A stretch of 64,000 nucleotides of DNA from Dryocosmus kuriphilus (GCA_038277395.1 CM076196.1:26667260-26731259), one strand, 5' to 3'; counted from the stretch's first letter, positions 1 to 12,683 are shown. Numbers and translations are program-made. Notes: generated from the letters alone by a model not told the origin.

Positions 1-1019
1 GAGCTGAACGTCAAGAGAATCGTGAGGAAATAGGTAGAGGGGACGAAGAAGAGGGAGATGTGAACTTGAGAGAGGAGAATCAGAGAATGAAAAGTAGAGT
101 ACGTGGGTTAGAAAGGAAAATGGGGTTGTTTGAAAGGGAAAAGAAAAGGAGAAATGTCGTTATAAAAGGATTGCAAGTAGAAAGCGAAACGGGAAAGAAG
201 GAGGTAGAGAAACTTTTGAGGGACATAGGGGCAAATGTCAGGGTGCAGGTGATAAAGGGGTTGGGCAACAAGTCAGGAGGAAAAGCGAGGATTTACGTAG
301 TCAAATTGGGAAGTGAAGTGGAGAGGAGAGAGGTAATGAGGAAAAAGAAGGTGCTTAGGGGAAGAAAAGAAAGAATTGATGAAGATATGACATGGAGGGA
401 GAGAATGAAAAGATAGTTAATAGGAGAGAAGGCTTGGGAGGAGAGGAGAAAAGGGAATAGAGTTTGGTTTGGGAGAGACATGTTGTGGGTGAATGAGACG
501 GTGTGGTTATGGGATGAAGAGAGAGAGAGAGAGGACTTGAAAATCGGAGTGAGCGGTCTCAAGGTCGAAGGGGAGTCTCTAGGAACAGAGCAGAAGCGCC
601 GCGGTTTGCGAACGAGATAGTGGGGAGAAGGGAAAGAGAGTGCGAAAAAGGGATTAAAGTACTTTTTTGGAATTTGCTAGGAATGGATGAAGAAATTGGA
701 AAGGCTGAGAGAAAGAGCAAGTCATACAGGGCAGAGAAGAGCCAAAATGATTCGTATAAAGGCAAAAGAAAAGTCAGTAGAGTCGAGGATTAATGTACCA
801 TCAATCGAATGGAAATGGCGAGAGGAAACGGAAGCCCAAGGTCTTAAGCGGCAGTGCGTAGATTTAGATTAAAGATTAAGAAGTTATGTACATACAGGAT
901 AAGGTAGGAATAAGTATTTGTAAAATCTGCGCTGGATGTAAAGATGTATGGTTATGTAATGACTCTCAAACCCGTAAAAGGGAGAGAGTATAAAAAACGA
1001 ACGAATAATAATAATAATA
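1..1019 (+). mobile_element. LINE (non-LTR retrotransposon) remnant with AAT-repeat tail
   Basis: The purine-rich plus strand encodes an ORF1-like protein (60-416, continuing in broken form to about 560). It then jumps to a short 3' part ending in an AAT-repeat tail near 1003-1019, as LINEs of insects do. No endonuclease or reverse transcriptase is present between them, so the copy has a large internal deletion and its 5' end is outside the window. It lies downstream of the last visible Axin exon, probably in an Axin intron. Confidence 0.6.
60..560 (+). pseudogene. LINE ORF1-like protein fragment
   Basis: The open frame 60-416 (118 codons) starts with a charged coiled-coil segment. It continues with a block typical of insect LINE ORF1 proteins: RRNVVIKGLQ, a lysine/glutamate helix, a short strand with VVKLGSEVERREVM and KERIDEDMTWRER. 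After the stop at 414-416 the family C-terminus can still be read in another frame (KGNRVWFGRD, then a tryptophan-rich part) up to about 560. ORF1 proteins bind the element RNA. This copy is frameshifted and has no ORF2. The family resembles hymenopteran LINEs; that is recognition by pattern, not by search. Confidence 0.55.
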
Positions 1020-1061
1020 CATTATTACCGCTCATAAGCAATAAAATAAACTGAGATTTAC

Positions 1062-1381
1062 CTATAGCTGCCTTTTCTATGAAGGACTTCCTTAAACTGT
1101 TTTAAAGTAACATTTCGTCCAGGTATTTTGGTCCTGTAAGGGAGACTCTCGTCGCAAAAGTTGAACACAACCGTGGTGAAATCTTTTTCATCCTGCCTCG
1201 TCTTCCTCAACGTTGACTGGTTTGATTGAGAGCAAGGTGGATTTTGCCTCAGAGGTTCGTTCACTTGCCTGTTACTAGGATGTCTTTGCTTAGTTCCTGT
1301 TCGCTCTCTAGAAGAAGAAGAGGAAGAAGAAGCTTCATCTAGCACAGTTAACCTCCTCCTCGCTTCCTCTATTTGCGTTTC
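1062..1381 (-). CDS. Axin: Axin, exon 7 of the visible gene (start of DIX domain)
   Basis: Axin is the scaffold of the cytoplasmic beta-catenin destruction complex in Wnt signalling. This exon enters through a good acceptor (pyrimidine tract, TTTGCAG) with GAAACGCAA. It encodes the conserved IEEARRRL helix, a serine run, and then the first half of the DIX polymerisation domain (VVFNFCDESLPYRTKIPGR, VTLKQFKEVLHRKGSYR). It stops at a GT donor after two bases of the Arg codon. The rest of DIX (the YYFKK...EEV part known in the family) must lie on exon(s) before base 1. Phases join exactly to exon 6. Confidence 0.93.
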
Positions 1382-1461
1382 CTGCAAATAAAGAAAAAGT
1401 CTTTTAAAAGTCTGTGACTTGATCAGAAAGAAAAAGCAATTCCAAATTAAAGAGCTCTTAC

Positions 1462-1763
1462 AGTGTTGGGTTGGGGAAGAGGTGGCATCATCGGATCAGC
1501 GACAAATGGTTGAGCAGGTTCTATCATGTACTGATTCGTTCTTTCCAGCGATTCGCTTCGAAAGCCATAAAAATTTAGCTGCGGTTTATGTTTTACTTCA
1601 GACACCTTGTCATTGCTTTTGCGCCAGGCCTGAAGGTGCCTATTTCGAGGTAGAGAGGATCCTTCGCTAAGAAGACTGACTCCACTGTCAGCTAGTTCAG
1701 TCAGCGATTTCTTTGTCGCAGATCTCCTAGCCATCTCTGTTTTCCTGAATCTCGAATCACGAT
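1462..1763 (-). CDS. Axin: Axin, exon 6 (linker before DIX)
   Basis: This exon follows TTTTCACAG and ends at GTAAGA in phase 0. It encodes DRDSRFRKTEMARR, a serine-rich stretch (ELADSGVSLLSEGSS), and near its end MIEPAQPFVADPMMPPLPQP. That last part matches the proline-rich segment that precedes the EEARRRL helix in vertebrate Axin (the family has a QDPTMPP-type motif). No catalytic function is expected; this is the region between the beta-catenin site and DIX. Intron 6 is only 80 bp, while intron 5 is about 6.5 kb and packed with repeats. Confidence 0.9.
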
Positions 1764-1789
1764 CTGTGAAAAGAGGAAAAATTAAATAT

Positions 1790-2650
1790 TATTCAAATAA
1801 GAGGTTGAGATATTTTGTTGTCGATAAGTGCGTGGTTAGAATAAGGAGATGGATTGGTTGGTTGTCGATTTAACTAAACAGTGTTATCTTTATTTAAAAA
1901 ACAAGCTTTCGTCCTTCAACGAAGAACCTCTTCACCCACCACCACGAACACAATTATAAAAAAAGAATCTTCAAAGAGATGTTTCTCATAGTCAAAAATC
2001 ATAACTCCGTAAATAAAAGATCCGAAATAGAATATTTAAGCAAAATCTACCATAGTCTGATATAGTCTACGAACAATAATTAAAATGTTTTTATCCTACA
2101 CTAGCACTGTAAATGATTATGACTTTTGAATTATCGGCGGTGCGTCGCCATCTTGTCAGCCATCTTGTCAGTTAGGTTATGTACTTTGTACCTTAAATAA
2201 CGACTCTCTTCTCTAAGCGAAAATATCGTTTAACATCGCTAAAATTAACACGATGCTGGTTCTTTTCATCGAACAAATATCCGTAAGGCTTCTTGGAGAA
2301 GATGATTCTTCTCACCCTTTTATTAACAAAATTTAAAAAGTTTTTTATACTGTGCTACGGCAACCAGCAACTATATTTGTACTCCGCCGTCATTCCGGCA
2401 AGATAGGTTATGTTATTAATTTTCAATGCCTTGTACTTCTTATTCTATATTGTTTTGCGAAGGAAAATCTACGTATTCATCTTTTTTTAGTCTTGATGAA
2501 AATGACCATGTTATTTATTATCCTGAAGAGGTCCTTCGTTGAAGGACGAAAAGCTTGTTTTTTAAATAAAGATAACACTGATCAGTTAAATCGACAACCA
2601 ACCAATCCATCTCCTTATTCTAAATATTATTACTTTCGCCTTTTAGAAAA
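1790..2650. mobile_element. Penelope-like terminal repeat, third family (PLE-3), inverted pair
   Basis: The left part (about 1790-1940) is the reverse complement of the right part (about 2520-2640). Both match the terminal sequence found again at 27590-27864 plus 35341-35600. In that other copy an RT fragment lies directly upstream, which identifies the family as Penelope-like. Each arm has a hammerhead-like fold (CTGAAGA, a 7-bp stem GTCCTTC/GAAGGAC, then GAAA) at about 2524-2558 (+) and 1898-1936 (-). No coding capacity remains. It lies in Axin intron 5. Confidence 0.6.
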
Positions 2651-2679
2651 TTATTGTTTCAGAATATAATCTGTAATTA

Positions 2680-4255
2680 GTATGATTTTTAAATTTTTTA
2701 AATAGAAAAAACATTGAGTCTGACATCTAGAAGTTTTCTTCAAACTTGTTGCCAAATGAAAAATATTTTTTAATTTCATGTTTTAATGAATATTATTTTT
2801 ACTTTTGTAAGTCGTTAAGCTGAAACTTGTTCTCAAACCAAAATGTTATAGTTCACTTAACCTAAAAAAAAAATTGATTTTCACCAAAACAGTTGAATTT
2901 TCAACCAAACAAAACATGATTTGACAACCACAGATGCATTTTTAACAAAATCATAGAATTTCAACAAAAAATTTGTTAAATTTTCGACTAAAAAAGATGA
3001 ATTTTCAACCAGAAATGGAACAGCTAAATTTTGAACAAAAAAGATTAATAATGAACCAAAAATAGTCGAATTTTTAACAAGAAAAAAAATTAACTTTCAA
3101 CCAAAGCATCTGAATTTTTCTTTTAAAAGAGTTGTATTTTTAACAAAAAAAAATTATTTTCCAACGGAATGGTTTACCTTTTAATTGAAAAAGACCAATT
3201 TATAACAAAATAATTTAATTATCAACCCAAAAAAAGAAATTTTCAGTCAAGTAGCTGAATTTTCAACCAAAAAACATGATTTTTCATGATCGATTTGAAT
3301 TTTTCATTAAAAAAGTTACATTTTCAAACAAACAAATGAATTTCAAACAAAAAGCAAGAGTATTTTCAACAATAAAAAATTAGTTTTCAATGGAATAGTT
3401 TGAAAAATACCAATTTTTAACAAAATAGTTGAATTATCAACCCAAGAAAAGACATTTTCAATAAAAGAAGCTTGAATTTCCTCACAAGAAAGACGAATTT
3501 TCAACACAAAAAATGTATTTTTAGGCAAACTTGAAGCTTCAACCAAAATTTTATGATTTTTCAACCAAAGATGAGTTTTTAACAAAATTGTTGAAATATA
3601 AACCATAAAAGATGAATTCTCAAACAAAAACGCAATAGTTGATTTTTGAACAAAAAAAAATTATTTTCCAAACAAAAATAGTAGAATTATTAACTTAAAA
3701 AAAGGAATTTTCAATAAAACTGTTGAATTTGCACCCAAGAAAGATGAATTTTAAAAAAATTACAGTAAAAATGAAGCTTTAACAAACTTGTTGAATTTCT
3801 AACAAAATTTTCGAATTTAAACTAAAATGATTAATTCTCAACAAAAAGAAAAAAAAAAATGAATTCTTAACCAAAATTGCAACAATTGACTTTTGATCCG
3901 AAGATTATTTTCAGCTAAAAATAGTTGAATTGATAACCCCCAAAAAAGGAATTTTCAATGCACAAAAAGAGATTTTCAATCATAGTTTAATTTTCAAAGA
4001 AACAGTTGAATTTTCAACAAAGAAATTACTTTAACCAAAAATGTAATAGTTGAATTTTCTACCAAGAAATTTGAAATAACAAAATACTTGATGTTTGTCA
4101 AAATAATTACTTTTCGACAAGAAGTGTAATAGTTGAATTTTTAACCAAATCGTTGAATTTTCAATCGAAGATGATTCCTCAACCAAAAATGAAAGAAATG
4201 AGTTTCTAATCAAAAGGTATTTTTTCAACCAAAAATAGTTGATTTTTTAAAAGGG
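2680..4255. repeat. Degenerate AT-rich short-word repeat (TTTTCAACCAAAAA type)
   Basis: The stretch is built from imperfect copies of a word such as GAATTTTCAACCAAAAA, spaced about 25-40 bases apart, with no clean period. The same words return at 9060-11160 and briefly at 12400-12500. The minus-strand open frames here are products of composition. It lies inside Axin intron 5. Confidence 0.75.
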
Positions 4256-4572
4256 TTTTATTAATTTAGTCCACATTTAAGTGAATGTCGAGAAAAACGA
4301 AATAGGGGAAGGATTCTGAATGCTGAAACTAAATTTATGACGACATATTTCCCGAATCTTTTCATGAATTCCCGGGATTTTCCCATGTGCGCAAAATTCT
4401 CGGTTTTCCCGTTTTCTCGTGTCGCTAGATTCCCTGGAAATAAGTAACTTCTCATAACCTAGAATAAAAAAATGTAACTTATAGGTAACCAAATTATTAA
4501 AAAGTAACCCGTTCCCTTAATTGATAAATCAATACAAATTTTTATTATCAGCTACTTTAATGTGATACCGAA
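4256..4572. other. Intronic stretch without a recognised feature
   Basis: This spacer separates the AT-rich repeat from the hammerhead-bearing array. It contains a run of CCCGGG/TTTTCCC words and AAGTAACC words that recur near 11190-11230. I see no gene or RNA here. Confidence 0.4.
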
Positions 4573-4624
4573 AAACGAATGGATTTATATGGAAATAAAT
4601 TAACAACCCTTCCAGGAAAACACC

Positions 4625-4690
4625 ATTTTAAGAGTACGTTTCGTCACTAGTTTTAGTAACCTCATCAGAATTCCAAGTTTTATGCCTACT
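4625..4690 (-). ncRNA. Hammerhead ribozyme-like motif, left arm
   Basis: On the minus strand the sequence reads CTGATGAG, then GTTACT, an A-rich loop and AGTGAC (six pairs including one G-U), then GAAACG. This is the order of the hammerhead core, stem II and the second core box. Stem III would be extremely short, as known for hammerheads of Penelope-like elements. Confidence 0.6.
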
Positions 4691-7600
4691 AAGAGACATA
4701 GGAAATTACATGAAGAAATAAAGTTATTTTAGGAACCATTTTTAAATTTAATCGAAATGTAATAACTTACCAATTGATAAAGAAATGAATTGAAATAATA
4801 GTTGTAGAATTGTTTCCAAAAAATCTGAGAAAGACTCATCCAATGAGATAATGATATGAATGGCATCGTGGTGAATTTGAGAATGTGAAACATTTTGAGG
4901 TTAGATTTGTTGGTTATATAAAATATTTGTAAATTATTTGATCTAAAAATTCCATTTTGGTACTCGATCTAAAAAAGAATTGGATGGCAAAATTAATGAT
5001 AGATTAGAAAAGATTTTTTTGAAATTTAAGAATGATGACAGAAATGAGGTTAGAAATTCACAATCGAGAAAATTCAAATAACAGAGTAAAATTATTTACC
5101 TGGTTTAAAGATATATCAAATTTTGTTAAAATGTGATCATTTCGTATATTAAACTTTTTAAGAAAATTGAAAGTCATGATTTTTAGAGTTTTTTTGGGGA
5201 GAAAGGTACAACGTACCGCACTAACCCCAAATTGAACGAGTACTAAAGAATGATGCATTTTAAATCGAAACGAAATTTATTTTAGGCGCCAAGATTTAAA
5301 ATTTTTTAATTATTTAGGAATACAAATTACATTCAATTAATAAATTTTATTTAAGATCATATTATATGCAGGATTGTAAAATTTCAAATCAGTGATATTG
5401 TTCAAAGCATTACTATTTTCTTTTTTGATATACATCATCTCAACAAAACAATATTCCTACATAATCAAAAAATTTTTAATCTTCGCGCCTAAAATAAATT
5501 TCATTTCGATTTAAAATGCATCATTCTTTAGTACTCGTTCAATTTGGGGTTAGTACGGTACGTTGTACCTTACATCCCAAAAAAACGCAAAAAATCATGA
5601 CTTTCAATCAAGTTTCTTAAAAAGTTTAATATACGAAATGATCACATTTTAACAAAATTTGATATCTTTAAGCCAGGTGAATAATTTTACTCTATAATTT
5701 GAATTTTCTCGATTGTAAATTTCTAACCTCATTTCTGTCATCAACCTTAAATTTCAAAAAAAAATCTTTTTAATCTAATCTATCATTAATTTTGCCATCC
5801 AATTCTATTATATCAATATTAATAAATTTTATCTAAGATCATATTATATGCAGGATTGTAAAATTTTAAATCAGTGATATTGTTCAAAGCATTACTATTT
5901 TCTTTTGTGATATACATCATCTCAACAAAACAATATTCCTACATAATCAAAAAATTTTTAATCTTCGCGCCTAAAATAAATTTCATTTCGATTTAAAATG
6001 CATCATTCTTTAATACTTGTTCAATTTGGGGGTAATACGGTACATTGTACCTTTCTCACCAAAAAAACTCTAAAAATCATGACTTTCAATTTTCTTAAAA
6101 AGTTTAATATACGAAATGATCACATTTTAACAAGATTTAATATATCTTTAAACCAGGTCAATAATTTTACTCTATTATTTGAATTTTCTCGATTGTAAAT
6201 TTCTAACCTCATTTCTGTCATCAACCTTAAATTTCAATAAAAATCTTTTCTAATCTATCATTAATTTTGCCATCCAATTCTATTATATCAATATTAATAA
6301 ATTTTATCTAAGATCATATTATATGCAGGATTGTAAAATTTTAAATCAGTGATATTGTTCAAAGCATTACTATTTTCTTTTTTGATATACATCATCTCAA
6401 CAAAACAATATTCCTACATAATCAAAAAATTTTAAATCTTCGCGCCTAAAATAAATTTCATTTCGATTTAAAATGCATCATTCTTTAGTACTCGTTCAAT
6501 TTGGGGTTAGTACGGTACGTTGTACCTTACTTCCCAAAAAAAAACTCAAAAAATCATGACTTTCAATCAAGTTTCTTAAAAAGTTTAATATACGAAATGA
6601 TCACATTTTAACAAAATTTGATATATCTTTAAATCAGGTCAATTTTATCTATTTTTAACAAAATTTTACTCTATATATCTTTTGAATTTTTCTATTATTT
6701 GAATTTTCTCGAATGTAAATTTCTAACCTCATTTCTGTCATCAATCTTAAATTTCAAAAAAAATCTTTTCTAATCTATCATTAATTTTGCCATCCAATTC
6801 TATTATATCAATATTAATAAATTTTATCTAAGATCATATTATATGCAGGATTGTAAAATTTTAAATCAGCGATATTGTTCAAAGCATTACTATTTTCTTT
6901 TTTGATATACATCATCTCAACAAAACAATATTCCTACATAATAAAAAAATTTTAAATTTTGGCGCCTAAAATAAATTTCATTTCGATTTAAAATGCATCA
7001 TTCTTTAGTACTTGTTCAATTTGGGGTTAGTACGGTACATTGTACCTTTCTCCCCAAAAAGCTCTAAAAATCATGACTTTCAATTTTCTTAAAAAGTGTA
7101 ATATACGAAATGATCACATTTTAACAAAATTTGATATATCTTTAAATCAGGTCAATAATTTTACTCTATTATTTGAATTTTCTCGATTGTAAATTTCTAA
7201 CCTCATTACTGTCATCATTCTTAAATTTAAAAAAAAATCTTTTCTAATCTATCATTAATTTTGCCATCCAATTCTATTATATCAATAATAATAAATTTTA
7301 TCTAAGATCATATTATATGCAGGATTGTAAAATTTTAAATCAGTGATATTTTTCAAAGCATTACTATTTTCTTTTTTGATATACATCATCTCAACAAAAC
7401 AATATTCCTACATAATCAAAAAATTTTAAATCTTCGGGCCTGAAATAAATTTCATTTCGATTTAAAATGCATCATTCTTTAGTAGTTGTTCAATTTGGGG
7501 TTAGTACGGTACATTGTACCTTTCTCCCCAAAAAAACTCTAAAAATCATGACTTTCAATCAAGTTTCTTAAATAGTTTAATATACGAAATGATCACATTT

Positions 7601-8035
7601 TAACAAAATTTGATATATCTTTAAACCAGGTAAATAATTTTACTCTATTATTTGAATTTTCTCGATTGTAAATTTCTAACCTCATGTCTGTCATCAATCT
7701 TAAATTTCAAAAAAACTCTTTTCTAATCTATCATTAATTTTTCCATCCAATTTTATTATATCAATTTTTAGATCGAGTACCAAAATGGAATTTTTAGATG
7801 AAATAATTTACAAATATTTTATATAACCAACAAATCTAACCTCAATATGTTTCACATTCTCAAATTCACCACGATGCTACTCATATCATTGTCTCATTGG
7901 ATGAGTCTTTCTCAGATTTGTTGAACTGTTATTTCAATTCACTTCTTGATCAATTGGTAAGTTATTACATTTCGATTAAATTTAAAAATCTTTATTCCTT
8001 CATCTAATTTCCTTTGTAATTCTCTTAGTAGACAT

Positions 8036-8100
8036 AAAACTTGGAATTCTGATGAGGTTACTAAAACTACTGACGAAACGTTAATACTATTAAAATGGTG
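8036..8100 (+). ncRNA. Hammerhead ribozyme-like motif, right arm
   Basis: Sister of the motif at 4625-4690 in the opposite orientation. CTGATGAG and GACGAAACG are intact, but stem II (GTTACT against ACTGAC) has one mismatch, so cleavage may be weaker. Confidence 0.55.
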
Positions 8101-8289
8101 TTGGTCTGGAAGAGTTGTTAATTTATTTCCATATATACCATCCCAGACGTAAAAACATCACTGAGGATATAAAATCGTTCCTCTATCAATCTACAAATGG
8201 ATTTATTTTTTTGAATTTTCGAAATTTGGCCAGTTTTTCCGGGCTTCTGTCCCACTGTTCAGTGTTAAATCTAAATAATCCAAAATTAC

Positions 8290-8990
8290 CTTGCAAATAA
8301 AGATCCTGTTTATGGAGGGAATCTGCATAATCGGATGGTACGGATTTAGACTTGGGTAAATGCGATCCAAGAGAACGCATCGAGTTTGTTCCCATAAGAT
8401 CACTTCCTTCCGGAAAGTCCTGAACATTTCCACTGTCCATGGAGAATGTCGAGAACACGTCGTTGTCTCTTCTCGTCTTGCTGGACCTCGAGTGACCATG
8501 CATTTGCCTTCTTTCTGGAGAGTGTCGCCTCGGCGAAATTGGACCAGGAGATCTCAAGGGTGTCTGATCATTCGAAAAGACTCGGGTGACGTGATTATCC
8601 AAAATTGATTGAACGGATTCATCGTCAATGAGTAGTTTCTGCCTCAGCTGATCAGTCAAAGAGATTCCTTGAACGTCCGCCGGATTTATTATCAGCGGTT
8701 CTCCAAAATCGGTTCCTGAACAAACACTTTCCAGTTCCGGGTCCTGCAGGTGTCGACTGAGCCTCTCCCCGCTGTCTTGTTGGCGTTTCACGATTTCCAG
8801 TCTTTTTATCAAGTCCTCGGCAAACCTTTGCGGCTCCTTGGGTTGATTCACATCTCGGTTGATGCGCTGGGTTCGGGGAATCACTGTGTCGAAAGAATCT
8901 CGGTTAAGTTTGGCGCTTTCCTTGATGTCTCTATAATCTCGGTTTGATTGCCTTTTACACTTAACCGACCTGCTCATGGAAACTCCATCT
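8290..8990 (-). CDS. Axin: Axin, exon 5 (GSK3- and beta-catenin-binding regions)
   Basis: This 701-bp exon opens after TTTTCAG and completes the SSVDG motif that follows the SELQS block. It then holds a basic stretch (SRSVKCKRQSNRDYRD). The amphipathic helix EPQRFAEDLIKRLEIVKRQQ matches the GSK3-binding helix of Axin. Further on, SVQSILDNHVTRVF followed by RSPGPISPRRHSP matches the beta-catenin-binding helix and the serine/proline segment after it. The donor is CAAG/GTAATT, phase 1. Frame and phases agree with exons 4 and 6. Confidence 0.94.
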
Positions 8991-9059
8991 CTGAAAACAT
9001 AAACAAGAATTGTGTTAAATTCCTCTATTAAGACGCATTTTCAGGTATCACGGCAAAAA

Positions 9060-11160
9060 AGGAGCTCAAAAAAGAGGAAATATCAAAGATTTATTTCTAC
9101 AAGTAGAAAATAAAACAATTTTTTACATGAAATGTTATATTTATAAATAATGTTACACGATTTTCCAATTATTTTTGCTAAATAAGAATTTACTTTTAAC
9201 AATTCGATATACTCAAATTCCGACCAATGAATTTTTAACAAAATCATTACATTTCCAAACACAAAATAGTTCAATTTTCAACTAAAAAAATCCATTTTGA
9301 ACCAAAAATATTATATTTTCAACAAAAAAAAAGTTATTTTTCCGCACAGTTTAATTTTTAACTAAAAATACCAATTTTTAATCAAATAGTTGAATTCTCA
9401 ACAGAAAACAAGAGATTTTCAATTAAACATCTGAATTTCCATACAAGATGAATTTCGAACCAAAGAAATTGATTTTCAGCCAACCAGTTTTATTTTTAAC
9501 CAAAAAATATAATTTTTCAACCAAAGATGAATTTTCAAAATTGTTTTATTACAAAAAAAATTGGTAAATTTTTCACTAAAAAAGGTTAATTCTCAACAAA
9601 AAATGGAACAACCAAATTAAAAAAAAAAAATATTAATCTTAAACCAAAAATAGTTGAATTTTCAACAAGAAAATTAACTTCTAACCAAAATATTTGGATT
9701 TTTTATCAAAAAAGTTAGACTTTCAAACAAAAAAATTATTTCTTAATCATAAACAATTATATTTTGACTTATAAACCCAAAAAAAAATAAATTTTCAAGT
9801 AAACAGTTAAATATCCAGGCAAGATGAATTTTTAACCAAAAAAATTGATTTTCAGTCAAACAGTTGAATTTTTAATAAAAAAAAACATGACTTCTCAAAG
9901 ATAATTTTTTTTACAAAATTGATGATTTTCAACAAACAAAAGTAATTAAATTTTCAACTAAAAAATGTGAATTCTCAGCCAAAAATGGAGCAGCTAAATT
10001 TTGAAAAAAAGATTAATTTTCATCCAAAACTAGTTCAATTTTCAAGACTAAAAAATTAACTTCCACCCCAAATATTTTAATTTTTCATGAAAAAAGTTAT
10101 ACTTACAAAATAAAAAAAATGAATTTTTAGTAAAAAATAGTCAAATTTTCAACAAAAAATTAATTTGCAATGGAATAGTTTAATTTGAAACTGAAAAAAC
10201 ACATAATTAAACCATCAACACAAAAAAAGACATTTTCCATTAAATAGTAGAATTTTCAAACAAGAAAGATGAACTTTCAATAGCAACAAATCTATTTTCA
10301 ACCAAACAGTTAAATTTAAACCAAGAAACATGATTTTTCAACCAAGGATGAATTTTGGTCAAAACTTTTTATTTTTTTCCCAAAAAAATAGTTAAATTTT
10401 CCACTAAAAAAGATGAATTCTCAACCAAAAATGGAACAGCTAAATTTCCAAGAAAAAGATTAATTTTTAAAGAAATAACAATTAACTTCCAACCAAAGAA
10501 ATTAATTTTTAATGAAAAATAGTTATATTTTCAACAAAAAATTAGTTTTCAAGATAATAGTTTAATTTTAAACTGAAAAAACAAATAATTAAAACCATCA
10601 ACACAAAAAAGACATTTTCAATTAAACGGTAGAATTTTCAAACAAGCAAGATGAACTTTCAATAGCAACAAATTTATTTTCAACCAAACAGTTAAATTTA
10701 AACCACAAAACATGATTTTTCAACCAAGGATGAATTTGGGTCAAAATTTTTTATTTTTCCAAAAAAAAAAATAGTTAAATTTTCCACTAAAAAAGATGAA
10801 TTCTCAACCAAAAATGGAACAGCTAAATTTTCAAGAAAAAGATTAATTTTCAAAGAAATAACAATTAACTTCCAACCAAAGAAATTAACTTTTAATGAAA
10901 AATAGTTATATTTTCAACAAAAAATTAGTTTTCAAGGTAATAGTTTAATTTTTTAATTAAAAAATACCATTTTTTAACAAAATAGTTGAATTTTCAACCC
11001 CAAGAAAAGGAAGTTTCAACAAACAAAAATACATTTTCAATCAAGAATAGAATAATTTTCAATCAAACAGTTCAATTTTCAATCGGAAAAGATGATTTCT
11101 CAACGAAAAATGAATTAAATGACTTCTGAACCAGAAAATACTTTTTTTAGTAAATTCTAG
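9060..11160. repeat. Degenerate AT-rich short-word repeat, second block
   Basis: Same word family as 2680-4255 (AATTTTCAACCAAAAA and variants). Inside it about 370 bp are tandemly duplicated: a stretch starting near 10185 recurs from near 10560, with the same order of words and about 90 percent identity by eye. It lies in Axin intron 4. Confidence 0.75.
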
Positions 11161-12077
11161 TACCTTCGAAAAAGTGTAAGTTTTAAGTAACCAGAAAAAG
11201 TCACCAAATTACTAAAAAGTAACCAGTTCCGAGTCCTGAGAAAAGGGGGAAAAATGTGAATTAAAGAAAAAGAGGGAAATGCAGAGTAAAATATATTTTT
11301 CTGATTTGCTAAAAAAATATTTAGATATTTAAAGCAATACCGGTCATTCCCCGGTCCAGCGACCACCCGGTAATTGTTAATTGTTTGCAAATTCTACATC
11401 TATGGAAGGGTAATCGGTATAATGGTTGACCACCCCCCAGTGATTGGCCACGTCGTTTAAATATGTTTATATTAAAAAATACAAATAAAACTATTAATAA
11501 ATAGTTAATGCAACCAGAGTTGTTGCAACATCTGATGATTAAAGATAAACAGCAGTATTCTAACCTTAAAATTATGTCCGTAGATCAATAAATGGGTGAC
11601 CAATCACTGCCATCGTAAATAGAGCAAAAAAATAATTATTCACACTATCTGAAAAAACATCTTCGCAAAAAATCATTTAGAATTGTTAAAAAATTGTATA
11701 GATTATGTAAATAATTGTTTGTTACTTTGAACTTATAATAATGCGCGGAAATGTCAGAAAGAAATTATTGGCCCGGGCCAATCATTGGCTTACACTAATC
11801 ACTGTCTCGTCGTGGACAACCATTGTCTTTTTTGAGAATATTGTTGATTTCTTTAAACATTACCTACTATTTTTAACACTGAACTTAATATGGTAATTTG
11901 AATAATTTATTATTCACCGGTGAATTTTAAAATTTTGTTGGCGCTTATAGTGGTTTTTACAAATTGTCAAATTGGAAAAATTCCTTAAGTGGTTAATCAT
12001 TGTATCGATTACCCTAGATACTTACGTTTCTCGTAACGATTTTCGTGAATTTAAAAAAAAAAGGCTTGAATACTTAC
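11161..12077. other. Axin intron 4 remainder, no gene seen
   Basis: Mostly unique sequence. Words such as GACCA, AATCACTG and CAATCATTG recur irregularly between 11340 and 11830, sometimes near CCCGGG. I see no coding or RNA signal. Confidence 0.4.
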
Positions 12078-12236
12078 ACTGATGAATTGTGGAGCGACAT
12101 AGTGTCAGATTCGGAGCGAGCATCGCTACTCACACTCTGCAGTTCGGAATCATATCTGGAGACTGGGTTGTATGAGCAATATTGAGCGTGCGTTCTGGTC
12201 ACATGGTAGGGATTAACTCCAGGTTGTAAGTAAATG
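12078..12236 (-). CDS. Axin: Axin, exon 4 (VNPYHV and SELQS block)
   Basis: It encodes IYLQPGVNPYHV followed by YNPVSRYDSELQSVSSDA and TMSLHNSSV. Vertebrate Axin has the same order: a VNPYYV motif, then SELQSLSSDA, then the SLTDSSVDG motif that ends on the next exon. The acceptor chosen (GTGTAG, exon base 12236) keeps frame and phase with both neighbours and retains VNPYHV. A second in-phase acceptor at 12194 would drop that motif. The donor is AGT/GTAAGT. Confidence 0.88.
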
Positions 12237-12585
12237 CTACACAATCGCCACGAAAACGCCAAACGAACAAACAAAAATTAAAAATCAAAACAGAGGGAGG
12301 TGGAATTTCTTTAAAGAATAAGAAAGCAGTAAATAAAAATTAACTTGCAGGAATAAAGATGATAAGTTACAAGCAGGGCACGCCAAGCTTGAAGCAACAA
12401 AAAATTAATTTTCAACAAAAATCGAGTTTTGTTAAAAAATAGTTTAATTTCCAACCAAGAGAGATTGAAATAACGATATACTTGATTTCTATAAAAAAAA
12501 TTACAAATTCCCTGACTCAGGGATAACCAAGCACATTTAAGTCGAAATTGGTTGAGCTAGGCATGAGGGAAGGAGTTCTAAAATA

Positions 12586-12600
12586 AAAATAATAAAATAA
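12586..12600 (+). repeat. Possible target duplication, left of PLE-1
   Basis: A 15-base direct repeat of A/T words is identical at 12586-12600 and 16736-16750, just outside the head-to-head Penelope pair. It is low in complexity, so it supports the element ends only moderately. Confidence 0.45.
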
Positions 12601-12683
12601 TATATTCGATAATTTTGGCCTTTGGTCTAGAAATGAATTGAAATCTTCAAATAAAGGTATCTTTATTTGAAGCTAAAGAACAT

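Larger units (their letters stand above)
4573..8140. mobile_element. Penelope-type terminal-repeat cluster (PLE-4): inverted arms around a tandem array
   Basis: The left arm (4573 to about 5300) and the right arm (about 7740-8140) are imperfect reverse complements, ending outside in a shared GGAAATAAATTAACAAC-type sequence. Between them, units in plus orientation repeat with ATGCATCATTC at 5516, 5998, 6473, 6993 and 7467, giving spacings of 482, 475, 520 and 474 bases; one inverted unit ends near 5258. Both arms carry a hammerhead core (CTGATGAG ... GACGAAACG). No RT or GIY-YIG coding remains. Assignment to Penelope rests on the hammerheads and the arrangement, so it is an inference; a retrozyme-like non-autonomous element is the alternative. 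Confidence 0.6.

Noticed and set aside
5058..6198. Repeated 66-codon frames starting MHHSL
   Set aside because: They occur only in some units of the tandem array and on opposite strands according to unit orientation; other units carry stops.
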